A stretch of DNA of 31,112 nucleotides from CAYLNG01 sp964497855 (GTDB taxonomy: Bacteria; Verrucomicrobiota; Kiritimatiellia; SS1-B-03-39; UBA6053): assembly GCA_964497855.1 (NCBI GenBank), contig CAZCFM010000034.1, positions 1-31,112 on the forward strand, given 5' to 3'. The notes under the pieces were generated by a model. It ran no database searches and was not told the origin of the DNA. It was given only the letters and a program-made list of their open reading frames with translations. This document shows, piece by piece, positions 1-7,879 of this stretch (positions within the stretch are counted from its first letter, which is position 1; each line of letters starts with the position of its first letter). A program made the translations under genes and the position numbers.

Positions 1-1464
1 TCTGAGATCCCGCGCGGACGCCTCTTTCCAGAGATTCCGGATTTCCCCGGGGTCCTCCTGGAGATCGAACAACTCGCCTTCCTCGGAATCGCGGTGCAAG
101 GTGATCTTATATCGATCCGTCACCATCGTGTGCATGTGGAATTGACGGTTTCCATGATGGTTTTCGGTGATGGACACTGTGCGCACGGGTCCACGGCCTT
201 CCCACGAGGGCCACTCGTTCACTCCTTGCAAATGACAGGGAACCGGAACACCGGCGCCGTGCAGAAACGTGCGGGGCAGGTCCACAAGGTTTTGCAGATC
301 GTTGGAGACCACACCGGCGGGCACGCGTCCGGGACAGCGCACGATAAAGGGCAGGCGCAGCAGGTCCTCGTAATGATGAATGGCTTTCAGGCGCAGGCCG
401 TGCTGCCCGAGAAAATGCCCATGGTCGGTGGTGAAGACGACAATCGTGTTCTCCGTCAGTCCGCACGCGTCGAGATGGTCGAGAATGCGCCCGATCTGCT
501 GGTCCATGAACGAAACCATGCCGTAGTAGCAGGCCATGTCGCGGCGCTGCTCCGAATCCGGATAACCGCCCTGGTACTGGCCGCCGTGAATTCCCATTTC
601 GTCTTTGCATCTGTCATGCCAGTACGCCGGGTCTTTCTCCACCGCGGCTTTGCGGTGGATTTCGGGATTGGCGTCGTGTTCGCCCGGGACCAGGCGGCCC
701 GGCGTCATGTCGGCCGGGTCGTACATCGAGGCCCAGGGTTCCGGAACGATGTAGGGCGGGTGCGGGTCGTGAAAACTGGCCCAGAGGAAAAAAGGCTCGT
801 CGGCGGCGCGGGCGTTGTCGATCGCGGGGATACTGCGCTCGGCGGTCCACGTGCTGTAGTGCAATTCCTCGGGCAGATTCCACTTGCGCGGGTCGTTGTC
901 GTGCGTGTACCCCGCCCGACGGGCCGCGTCGTCGATGCGGTCCGGCTCCTGGAAATAGTCGGCCCAGTTGGACAATCCCTGTTCCTCCATCCAAATCGCA
1001 TAATGCGCGCCCACATGGCCCTCGTCGCTGTGCATGCGCGCGATTTCGATGTGGTCGAAGCCATACCAGGGTCCGGAAAAATTCCGCCAGAACTCCAGAT
1101 CACGCAGAATCGGCTGGCACTCGATGGAGGGATATTCCGCAGTGGAGCGCAGCGGCTGAAAATGGGCTTTCCCCACCAACGTACTTTGATACCCCGCGCG
1201 GGACAACATCGCCGGAAGCGTTGGCACCTGTTCCGACAGTCGGGTGCCGAGCGACCAGGCCCCGTGCTGCGAGGGCATCAGCCCGGTCAGCAGCGTGGCC
1301 CGCGTCGGCGTGCAGGTGGGATTGGGACAGTACGCGCGGTGAAATCGCGTCCCCTCGCGGCACAGACGGTCGAGGTTCGGCGTGTGGATGCGGGGATTGT
1401 CGATGCCCAGCGTGTCGTAGTGCTGCTGGTCCGAGGTGATGAGCAGGATGTTGGGTTTTTTCAT
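1..1464 (-). CDS. Sulfatase, formylglycine-dependent (C-terminus cut by window edge)
   Basis: Type I arylsulfatase/alkaline-phosphatase-superfamily enzyme that hydrolyses sulfate esters. The frame is open for 488 codons from the ATG at 1464 to the window edge, so the C-terminus is missing. The N-terminus reads MKKPNILLITSDQQHYDT, with the metal-binding Asp of the SDQQ motif at residue 12. The catalytic motif CTPTR (Cys at about residue 51) fits the C-x-P-x-R signature whose cysteine is converted to formylglycine. A later TTDHGHFLGQHG segment matches the second metal-binding motif. Near the edge, residues RDSEEGELFDLQEDPGE match the usual C-terminal sulfatase tail, so little is missing. No signal peptide is seen, so it is probably cytoplasmic. 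The substrate cannot be read from the sequence; polysaccharide or choline sulfates are possible. It lies 14 bases downstream of the DUF493 gene on the same strand. Confidence 0.93.
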   Translation of the reverse strand, partial: MKKPNILLITSDQQHYDTLGIDNPRIHTPNLDRLCREGTRFHRAYCPNPTCTPTRATLLTGLMPSQHGAWSLGTRLSEQVPTLPAMLSRAGYQSTLVGKAHFQPLRSTAEYPSIECQPILRDLEFWRNFSGPWYGFDHIEIARMHSDEGHVGAHYAIWMEEQGLSNWADYFQEPDRIDDAARRAGYTHDNDPRKWNLPEELHYSTWTAERSIPAIDNARAADEPFFLWASFHDPHPPYIVPEPWASMYDPADMTPGRLVPGEHDANPEIHRKAAVEKDPAYWHDRCKDEMGIHGGQYQGGYPDSEQRRDMACYYGMVSFMDQQIGRILDHLDACGLTENTIVVFTTDHGHFLGQHGLRLKAIHHYEDLLRLPFIVRCPGRVPAGVVSNDLQNLVDLPRTFLHGAGVPVPCHLQGVNEWPSWEGRGPVRTVSITENHHGNRQFHMHTMVTDRYKITLHRDSEEGELFDLQEDPGEIRNLWKEASARDLR

Positions 1465-1478
1465 GGGGTGCGGTCCGT

Positions 1479-1748
1479 TCACAAAACCATTTTCACACCG
1501 GGCACGGCCCGGAACGCGGCGTCTATCTCCCCCATACGTGCTTGCGAATCGACTTCAACACTGAGCTGATAACTCTGATACGTTCCCCCACGGCTGGGAT
1601 TGGCGGGTTGCAACAAGCCCTCCACACCTAGCTTCCGCGCCGCTTCCCGCACGGCGTTTTCCACCTCCGCGCCCGCCACACACAAGACCCGGTAATGGAC
1701 CATCACCGGGAAAACAATTTGTTGGCCGCAAAACGGAGCGTCACTCAT
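1479..1748 (-). CDS. DUF493 (YbeD-like) family protein
   Basis: Small protein of 89 residues resembling the DUF493/YbeD family, which has a ferredoxin-like ACT-type fold and is thought to be regulatory. The pattern FPVMVHYRVLCVAG, then a helix (AEVENAVREAARKLG), then a strand rich in S, Y and Q (GGTYQSYQLSVEVDS), then a second helix and a final VPGVKMVL strand is the typical order for this family. The ATG at 1748 is chosen because translation then starts inside the end of the upstream aldo/keto reductase gene (8-base overlap), implying translational coupling. The biochemical role is unknown. Confidence 0.75.
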   Translation of the reverse strand: MSDAPFCGQQIVFPVMVHYRVLCVAGAEVENAVREAARKLGVEGLLQPANPSRGGTYQSYQLSVEVDSQARMGEIDAAFRAVPGVKMVL

Positions 1749-2967
1749 CCTCGTCTTCCCGTCCTTTTTCGGCAACACTCTGCCGCTTGACCTCCTCGCC
1801 CTTGAGCATCTCGCGGGCCGCGTGCAGGTAGCCAATAATGCTGTCGCGGTGGGGACTGTGCACCAGTGCGGCGTGCATCTCCGCATCGTCGAAATTCTCC
1901 GGTTTATTGCCGGGGAACCAATCGCCTCCGTTGCCAAACAGATTATAGCGGCTCTTGGCAAACTCGACCATGTCCATCGCCTTCGCCCAGGTGTAGAGAC
2001 GCAGCACTTCGCGCACGTGTACCCCGCCCGGACAACGCTCCGGCACGGGCACTCCCGCCGCGTAGGTCCGGTGCCAGCCCGGACAAAAATGACGATCAAT
2101 CTCCTCCCGGATGCGCCGGGCAATCGTTTCGGAAATCGCCGCGCGTTCGTCGTACCACTTCAGTCCCTCGATGTGCTCCGCATATTCCGAAGGAGTGCGC
2201 ACGCCGAGACTCAGCGTGTGGACCTCCTCGCGGCTCAGGCAATACAGCGCGTTGAACTGCATCGGGGTCAGGGGACGGCAGAAGTCGCGCAGCTTAAGCG
2301 AAGGCTCCCAGAGACGTCCTCCTTTGTCATTCGGACTGATGATAAACACGCCCATGTCCTGATGGGCCGCCGCCTGGATCGCGGACCAATTGTCATGATT
2401 CACAAAATACCAGTGGACGTTCATGTAGTCGAAACAGCCGCTGAAGGCCGCCTTCATGATGATGTCCGCCTGACCGTGCGTGGAAAAGCCCAGAAAACGC
2501 ACGCGGCCCTGCCGTTTCCACTCCAGGATTTGCGGCACACCGTAGTCCAGGGCCCGCGCCAACTCCGCCGCGTTGTTGATGCCGTGGATGGACAGCAGAT
2601 CCACCTGCGCGAGCCCGAGCCGATCCATGCTGGTTTCAAAGGAGCGAATAAAATCCTCGCGCGTCTCGCCGATGCCGATCTTGGTCTGCACGATCAGCGC
2701 CTCGCGGGGAATCTCCCGGAACGCCAGCCCCAACTGGTGCTCGGAGGTGCCATAGCCCCGCGCCGTTTCGATATGGTTGATCCCCAGCGCCAACGACTCC
2801 CGCACACAGTCCGCGACATTTGCATTCGAGGCCTGCGTGATCTCCTCTGGAGAAAGGTCTTTCCAATCGTGCTGATAGCGCATTCCTCCCGTGGTGAAAA
2901 CGGGCATCTGTATTTCTGTGCGGCCAAAACGCCGGCGGGGAATCTGAAACGTCGAAGGGTGAGACAT
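1741..2967 (-). CDS. Aldo/keto reductase with degenerate C-terminal ferredoxin-like region
   Basis: NADPH-dependent oxidoreductase of the aldo/keto reductase superfamily, about 408 residues. The (beta/alpha)8 barrel is marked by GINHIETARGYGTSE near the N-terminus, by the catalytic Lys in VQTKIG, and by the His in DLLSIHG. The usual catalytic Asp is a Glu (IETA), which I recall as typical of one AKR subgroup. Many related AKRs end in a 4Fe-4S cysteine cluster. Here the equivalent stretch (HFCPGWHRTY then ERCPGGVHV) keeps only two cysteines, so a cluster is unlikely. The ATG at 2967 begins MSHPSTFQIPRRRFGRT, the normal family start; the frame remains open upstream to 3078, but those residues do not look conserved. 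The natural substrate is unknown. Confidence 0.88.
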   Translation of the reverse strand: MSHPSTFQIPRRRFGRTEIQMPVFTTGGMRYQHDWKDLSPEEITQASNANVADCVRESLALGINHIETARGYGTSEHQLGLAFREIPREALIVQTKIGIGETREDFIRSFETSMDRLGLAQVDLLSIHGINNAAELARALDYGVPQILEWKRQGRVRFLGFSTHGQADIIMKAAFSGCFDYMNVHWYFVNHDNWSAIQAAAHQDMGVFIISPNDKGGRLWEPSLKLRDFCRPLTPMQFNALYCLSREEVHTLSLGVRTPSEYAEHIEGLKWYDERAAISETIARRIREEIDRHFCPGWHRTYAAGVPVPERCPGGVHVREVLRLYTWAKAMDMVEFAKSRYNLFGNGGDWFPGNKPENFDDAEMHAALVHSPHRDSIIGYLHAAREMLKGEEVKRQSVAEKGREDEDE

Positions 2968-3117
2968 GTGCGAGAAATACCCCAGAGAAAGTGCACTGGC
3001 AAGCGGCGAGGTACTTGAAATTAGATTCGCTATTCGTTTGACAACTAGAGAAGAAAAGATACAGATGCCAAACTTCATTTCTCGGCCACAATCACCCCCT
3101 GTCTCTGCGAGAACTTC

Positions 3118-3966
3118 ATGGCGGCGAAGAAACCCTCTCTCCCTTCAAAAATATCTGCAAAAAAAAGCGCGCCAAAGGCCTCCCGTCCTGCCGCGCCCCG
3201 CAAGGCCGCCCCTGTGAAGACTACGGCTCCTGCTGCGAAAAAATCCGCGCCAAAAGCCGCTGCCGCAAAAGCGCCTTCTCCTGCTGCAAAAAAGGCCCCC
3301 GCCAAAGCCGCTCCCGCGAAAACGAAAGCTCCTGTGGCCGCCAAAAGCAGCGCCAAAGCACCGGTGAAACTTCAAGTTAAAAAAGCCCCGGCCAAAACCG
3401 CCCCTCTTGCCGCAAAAGCGAAAACAGCCCCCGCTCCCGTTCCGGAATCGCGTCCCGTCGCCCTTCCTCCCCGGAAAAGCGAACCCGCTCCACATGCACA
3501 TTCCAACGGACACGCCCAAACCCAGCGCCCGGCGGTCAGCAAAGCCAAACCCTTCAGCGACGTTGAATTGCAGAAATTCCGCAAACTCCTGCTCGACCTT
3601 CGCGACCGCCTTGTAGGCGACATCAAATTCCTGACCACCGACAACCTGCACCGTGCCGGACGCGAAACCGGGGCCGACCTCTCCGGAGCCTCCCAGCACA
3701 GCGCCGACCACGGCACAGACAATTTTGACCGCGAGTTCGCCCTCAGTCTCGCCACCACCGAGCAGGACGTCCTCTTCGAAGTGGACGAAGCCCTGATGCG
3801 CATTGAGGAGAAATCCTACGGCATCTGTGAGCTGAGCGGAATCCAAATTGAGCGCGCCCGCCTCGAAGTGATCCCCTACACCCGCCTCAGCGTTCAGGCC
3901 CAGTCCCGCCTCGAACAGAGCCGCGCCCGCTACCGCCCCTTCGGTCAGACCTTCAAGGCCTGGTAA
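3118..3966 (+). CDS. DksA/TraR-like protein with long histone-H1-like Lys/Ala/Pro tail
   Basis: Protein of 282 residues in two parts. Residues 1 to about 140 are a low-complexity basic tail of repeated K, A and P (many KKAPAK/AAKK-type units), like bacterial histone H1 analogues. Residues from about 147 (FSDVELQKFRKLLLDLRDRL) to the end form a DksA/TraR-type coiled coil followed by the zinc-finger position. In that position only one of the four zinc cysteines remains (YGICELSGIQIERARLEVIPYTRLSVQAQ), so zinc binding is doubtful. DksA proteins bind the RNA polymerase secondary channel; the acidic coiled-coil tip here is not obviously conserved. The role may be DNA binding, transcription regulation, or both (inference). 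The lspA start codon directly follows this stop codon. Confidence 0.85.
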   Translation: MAAKKPSLPSKISAKKSAPKASRPAAPRKAAPVKTTAPAAKKSAPKAAAAKAPSPAAKKAPAKAAPAKTKAPVAAKSSAKAPVKLQVKKAPAKTAPLAAKAKTAPAPVPESRPVALPPRKSEPAPHAHSNGHAQTQRPAVSKAKPFSDVELQKFRKLLLDLRDRLVGDIKFLTTDNLHRAGRETGADLSGASQHSADHGTDNFDREFALSLATTEQDVLFEVDEALMRIEEKSYGICELSGIQIERARLEVIPYTRLSVQAQSRLEQSRARYRPFGQTFKAW

Positions 3967-4458
3967 ATGTCCACTCCCGGGACACCCTCTCCCGCCCCCC
4001 GCTGGCCCTGGGCCATCGCCGCCGTCGGCCTTGTCGCCGACCAGTTGAGCAAGAATTGGTTCGTCACCCACTTCGCCCTCCCCGAAAGCCGCCCCGTCAT
4101 CCCCGGCTTCTTCCACTTCACCTACGTCCACAACACCGGCGCCGCCTTCAGCCTCTTCCAGGGACACCCCGGCCCCCTGCTGCTCTTCTCCATCGTCGTT
4201 TTCGGCCTCATGGTCGTCTTCCGCGACAAACTCTTTTCCCGCCACCCCCTCGAACAAAGCGCCTTCGGCTTCATCACCGCCGGCATCCTCGGCAACCTCG
4301 TCGACCGCACCAAATACGGCTACGTTGTCGACTTCATCGACTGGTTCATCGGAGACCACCACTGGCCCGTCTTCAACCTCGCCGACAGCTTCATCTGCAT
4401 CGGCGTTGGCCTCTATTTCATCGCTTCCCTCCGGCAAAAAAAACCGCTGACGCCATGA
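3967..4458 (+). CDS. lspA: Lipoprotein signal peptidase (signal peptidase II)
   Basis: Inner-membrane aspartic protease that removes the signal peptide from prolipoproteins after lipidation. The 163-residue length is normal for the family. Visible motifs are DQLSKNWF near the first membrane segment, HNTGAAFS, GILGNLVDR (first catalytic Asp), VVDFID, and FNLADSFI (second catalytic Asp). Four hydrophobic segments are apparent. The ATG abuts the stop of the DksA-like gene, and the stop overlaps the miaA start as ATGA once the assembly duplication at 4441-4650 is collapsed. Cassette 1 at the far end of the window encodes a likely lipoprotein substrate. Confidence 0.97.
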   Translation: MSTPGTPSPAPRWPWAIAAVGLVADQLSKNWFVTHFALPESRPVIPGFFHFTYVHNTGAAFSLFQGHPGPLLLFSIVVFGLMVVFRDKLFSRHPLEQSAFGFITAGILGNLVDRTKYGYVVDFIDWFIGDHHWPVFNLADSFICIGVGLYFIASLRQKKPLTP

Positions 4459-4650
4459 CCCGCCGCTGCCCGCTCTTTTTCCTCGGCGGGCCCACNNNNN
4501 NNNNNNNNNNNNNNNNNNNNNNNNNNNNNNNNNNNNNNNNNNNNNNNNNNNNNNNNNNNNNNNNNNNNNNNNNNNNNNNNNNNNNNNNNNNNNNNAAACC
4601 GCTGACGCCATGACCCGCCGCTGCCCGCTCTTTTTCCTCGGCGGGCCCAC
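4441..4650. repeat. Assembly artefact: 55-base direct repeat flanking 100 N
   Basis: The 55 bases at 4441-4495 are repeated exactly at 4596-4650, with 100 N between. Identical 55-base duplications flank the other two N runs. This is the signature of two contigs overlapping by one k-mer that were joined with a default 100-N spacer. Collapsing the two copies restores lspA and miaA as an ATGA-overlapping pair with no missing sequence. Confidence 0.93.
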
Positions 4651-5503
4651 CGCCTCCGGCAAAACCGCCCTCGCCCACCACCTCGCCGACGAACGCGGCC
4701 TCCGCCTCCTCTCCGTCGACTCCATGATGGTCTATCGCGGACTCGACATCGGCACCGCCAAACCCACGCCCGCCGAACAACTGCACTACGCCTACGCCGG
4801 CCTCAACCTCGCCAACCCCGGCGAACCCTTCTCCACCGGTGCCTGGCTCCGCGCCATCCGCGCCCAGCTCGACGAACGTCCCACCCTCGCCGTCGGCGGC
4901 ACCGGCCTCTATTTCCGCGCCCTCCTGCAGGGCCTCGACGACGAAGACGGTCTCCCCGACGTGGACCCCGCCCTCTCCGCCGCGGAACTCCAGTCCCGCA
5001 TCCGCGATCTCGATCCCGCCGCCCTCGATCAGCTCGCCGACCCCCACAATCCCCGCCGCCTCGCCCGCGCCCTCGCCTGGCTCCTCGCCGGAAAACCCCT
5101 TCCCGCGCGCTGGACCCATCCGCCCGCCTTTCCCCTTCCCGTCCTTCGCCGTCCCACCGACGAACTCAACGCCCGCATCCGCCTCCGCACCGAAGACATG
5201 TTCCGCGCCGGACTTCTCGACGAGGCCCGCACCCACCAGCACGCCCTCCTCAGCACCTCCGCCCAGGCCATCGGCTACGCCGAAGCCCTCGCCCTCCTCG
5301 CCGGCACCCTCAGCGAAACCCAGGCCATCGACGCCGTCGCCACCCGCACCCGCCAGTACGCCAAACGCCAGCGCACTTGGTTCCGCAACCAACTCACCCC
5401 CCACTGGATCGATCTCGGCGACTCCAGCGACGCCGCCGACACCGCCGCCCGCATCGCCGCCGTCTGGGATTTTTCCGGGCCGTTTTGGATGGATTTAGCC
5501 TGA
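4610..5503 (+). CDS. miaA: tRNA dimethylallyltransferase
   Basis: Transfers a dimethylallyl group to N6 of A37 in tRNAs that read codons beginning with U. The 297-residue protein begins with the P-loop GPTASGKTALAHHLA, followed by SVDSMMVYRGLDIGTAKPT (the DSxQ-like substrate loop, here with Met-Met), VGGTGLYFRALLQGL, and the C-terminal signature QAIGYAEAL plus TRTRQYAKRQRTWFRNQ. It is slightly shorter than typical (about 305-315), the loss being in the tRNA-binding insert after GLDDEDG. The start overlaps the lspA stop if the assembly duplication is removed. radC follows 20 bases downstream. Confidence 0.96.
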   Translation: MTRRCPLFFLGGPTASGKTALAHHLADERGLRLLSVDSMMVYRGLDIGTAKPTPAEQLHYAYAGLNLANPGEPFSTGAWLRAIRAQLDERPTLAVGGTGLYFRALLQGLDDEDGLPDVDPALSAAELQSRIRDLDPAALDQLADPHNPRRLARALAWLLAGKPLPARWTHPPAFPLPVLRRPTDELNARIRLRTEDMFRAGLLDEARTHQHALLSTSAQAIGYAEALALLAGTLSETQAIDAVATRTRQYAKRQRTWFRNQLTPHWIDLGDSSDAADTAARIAAVWDFSGPFWMDLA

Positions 5504-5523
5504 CAGCCCCCCGCGCCTTTGCC

Positions 5524-6273
5524 ATGAAGCGCGGTATGGAATTTGAGGAACCGCCCGTCGAATATCTCACCGTCAAAGAACTTCCCGCCCGCCTCCAGCC
5601 CCGGGAAATGTTTGACCGCATCGGGGCCGAACACGTGCCCGACGATGTCCTGCTCGCCATCCTCCTCCGCTTCGGCACCCAGGGCAACAACGTCGTCGAC
5701 CTCTCCCGCGAACTGGTCCGCCGCTTCGGCTCCCTCACCGCCCTCGTCCGCGCCAGCCCCCGCGACCTCAGCCAGCTCAAAGGCATCGGCCCCACCAAGG
5801 CCCGCGAACTCAAGGCCGCCCTCGAACTCGCCCGCCGCCTCAGCCAGGAACACACCGAGGAAAAAGCCATCCTCCACAGCCCCGAAGACGCCGCCCGCCT
5901 CTTCCGCGAAAGCGCCCGCGAACTCGACCACGAACGCTTCTGGGTCCTCATCCTCAACACCCGCAACCGCCTCAAAACCGAGCCCGTTCTCGTCAGCCAG
6001 GGCCTCCTCAACTCCAGCCTCGTCCACGCCCGCGAAGTGTTCCATCCGGCCATCCTCCACAAAGGCGCCGCCGTCATCCTCGCCCACAACCATCCCTCCG
6101 GCGATCCGCAGCCCTCCCCCGAAGACCTCAAAATCACCCGCGACCTCGTCGCCGCCGGCAAAACCCTCGGCATCAAAGTCCTCGACCACGTCATCGTCGG
6201 CCACATGCGCCCCGGCCAGTCCTCCTATTTCCTCAGCCTCCGCGAAAGCGGCCTCGTCTCCTTTGATGTCTAA
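5524..6273 (+). CDS. radC: RadC family JAB/MPN-domain protein
   Basis: RadC-type protein of 249 residues. The N-terminal part holds a helix-hairpin-helix (LSQLKGIGPTKARELKAALELARR) that normally binds DNA. The C-terminal part is a JAB1/MPN metalloprotease-like domain with the zinc motif AHNHPSGDPQPSPED preceded by the usual LILNTRNRL and HAREVFHPAILHKGAA segments. The name comes from an old repair phenotype and the true role is unsettled. The ATG at 5524 gives MKRGMEFEEPPVEYLTVKELP; the frame is open upstream, but that stretch overlaps miaA and is not family-like. It is cotranscribed with miaA judging by the 20-base spacing. Confidence 0.93.
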   Translation: MKRGMEFEEPPVEYLTVKELPARLQPREMFDRIGAEHVPDDVLLAILLRFGTQGNNVVDLSRELVRRFGSLTALVRASPRDLSQLKGIGPTKARELKAALELARRLSQEHTEEKAILHSPEDAARLFRESARELDHERFWVLILNTRNRLKTEPVLVSQGLLNSSLVHAREVFHPAILHKGAAVILAHNHPSGDPQPSPEDLKITRDLVAAGKTLGIKVLDHVIVGHMRPGQSSYFLSLRESGLVSFDV

Positions 6274-6314
6274 TCGTGGGTAAGGTTTTCCGGTGGCAGT
6301 CGATCGATTTGCCT

Positions 6315-6851
6315 ATGAAACACATCTTCCCCCTCCTTCTCCTCCTCGCCCTCCCCCTGCTCGCCCGCGAGCCCGTCGTCGTCCACGGCCACAGCTACCC
6401 CGCCACGCAGGAGGCCTTCGACCTCGCCTGGACGCTGCGCGGCGCCGAACATTTCCGCTACCGCCTCTTCTCCGTCTTCACCGGTGCCCTCTACGAAGCC
6501 CCCCAGCCCGGCGCCCGCCGCCTGACCTTCACCTACACCCGCAGCCTCAAAGGCGATGTCCTTCGCGAACAGGCCCTGCGCGTCCTCAAAGGCGCACACG
6601 ATGCCGCCACCCTCCAGCGCTGGGCGGAGCCGCTGGCCACCTTCAACAACGCCTTCATCGACGTCAAACCCGGCGACCAGTACGTCCTCACCGTCATCCC
6701 CGGCCGCGGCGTCTGGCTGCACCTCAACGGAAAAGAAAAGTCGTTTCTGCCCGACAGCGACTTCGGTTCGTGGTATCTTTCCATCTGGCTCGGAGACAAG
6801 CCCATGTCCGTTCCCCTCCGCGACGCCCTCCTGAAACCGGTGACCCCATGA
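6315..6851 (+). CDS. Secreted chalcone isomerase-like protein
   Basis: Protein of 178 residues with a clear signal peptide (MKHIFPLLLLLALPLLA, cleavage probably at LLA-RE). The mature part has the pattern of the bacterial chalcone-isomerase-like domain: AFDLAWTLRGAEHFRYRLFSVFTGALYEAP near the start, RLTFTYTRSLKGDVLREQA in the middle, and LNGKEKSFLPDSDFGSWYLSIWLGDKPMSVPLRDALL at the end. Bacterial members usually lack chalcone isomerase activity and probably bind fatty acids. The ATG at 6315 is preferred over an upstream in-frame start because it begins the signal peptide. The stop overlaps the next start as ATGA. Its neighbours imply a role in lipid modification in the periplasm. Confidence 0.8.
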   Translation: MKHIFPLLLLLALPLLAREPVVVHGHSYPATQEAFDLAWTLRGAEHFRYRLFSVFTGALYEAPQPGARRLTFTYTRSLKGDVLREQALRVLKGAHDAATLQRWAEPLATFNNAFIDVKPGDQYVLTVIPGRGVWLHLNGKEKSFLPDSDFGSWYLSIWLGDKPMSVPLRDALLKPVTP

Positions 6852-7879
6852 AAGCCGCCCTCCTGAATCTCGCCGAACAAGGCAAACTGCCCGACGCCCT
6901 CCTCCGCATCGGCATCCGCCGCCTGCTCCGTCAGCGGCTCATCAACCTCGAAGCCGTCGGCGAGGACACCAAGGCCTTCCTCAAACGCATCGCCCATCAG
7001 CCCGTCGCCGTCGACACCGCCGCCGCCAACGCCCAGCACTACGAAGTCCCCACCCGCTTCTTTCTCCGCGTCCTCGGCCCCCGCATGAAGTACAGCTCCT
7101 GCATCTATCCCGACGGCGTCAACACCCTCGCCGACGCCGAAAAGGCCATGCTCGACCTCACCTGCAAGCGCGCGAAGCTTCAGGACGGCATGGACATCCT
7201 CGAACTGGGCTGCGGCTGGGGCTCCCTCTCCCTCTGGATGGCCGAACAATTCCCCCGCGCCCGCATCCTCGCCGTCAGCAACTCCGCCACCCAGCGCGCC
7301 CACATCGAAACCCAGGCCCTCGACCGCGGCCTCTCCAACCTCGAAGTCCGCACCTGCGACGTCAATGTCCTCGCCCCCGCCCGCGTGTTCGACCGCATCG
7401 TCTCCGTCGAAATGTTCGAACACATGCGCAACCCCGGCGCTCTCCTTGACCGCTGCGCCTCCTGGCTCAAACCCGGCGGCAAAGTCTTCATCCACATCTT
7501 CACCCACGCCGGACGCCCCTATCTCTTCGAGGACGGCGGCAACGCGCAGGACTGGATGAGCCGCTATTTCTTCACCGGCGGCATGATGCCCTCCCCCGAC
7601 CTCCTCCCCAAAGCCGCCTCCGCCCTCGACCTCGAAGACGAATGGATCGTCAACGGTGTCCACTACTCCAAAACCCTCGAAGCCTGGCTCCAGCGCCAGG
7701 ACGCCGCCCGCGCCGACCTCCTGCCCATCCTCGCCAAAGCCTACGGCGAAAAAGACGCCGCCCTCTGGTTCCAGCGCTGGCGCATGTTCTGGATGGCCTG
7801 CTCCGAACTCTTCCGCTACAACCGCGGCGAACAGTGGCCCGTCCACCACTACCTCTTCCACCGCAAAGGAGACACATGA
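6848..7879 (+). CDS. Cyclopropane-fatty-acyl-phospholipid synthase family methyltransferase
   Basis: SAM-dependent methyltransferase of the CFA synthase family, 343 residues. It acts on unsaturated acyl chains of membrane phospholipids. The SAM-binding motif I is ILELGCGWGSLSLWMAEQFP, preceded by the family hallmark HYEVPTRFFLRVLGPRMKYSSC. Further motifs are SVEMFEHMRNP and HIFTHAGRPY, with the substrate-region segment DWMSRYFFTGGMMPS. The N-terminal domain is shorter than in E. coli Cfa, as in the stand-alone group found beside FAD oxidoreductase and DUF1365 genes. Whether the product is a cyclopropane, a methyl branch or a furan fatty acid precursor cannot be told. The ATG at 6848 and the stop both overlap neighbours by ATGA, so four genes form one coupled operon. 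Confidence 0.92.
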   Translation: MKAALLNLAEQGKLPDALLRIGIRRLLRQRLINLEAVGEDTKAFLKRIAHQPVAVDTAAANAQHYEVPTRFFLRVLGPRMKYSSCIYPDGVNTLADAEKAMLDLTCKRAKLQDGMDILELGCGWGSLSLWMAEQFPRARILAVSNSATQRAHIETQALDRGLSNLEVRTCDVNVLAPARVFDRIVSVEMFEHMRNPGALLDRCASWLKPGGKVFIHIFTHAGRPYLFEDGGNAQDWMSRYFFTGGMMPSPDLLPKAASALDLEDEWIVNGVHYSKTLEAWLQRQDAARADLLPILAKAYGEKDAALWFQRWRMFWMACSELFRYNRGEQWPVHHYLFHRKGDT

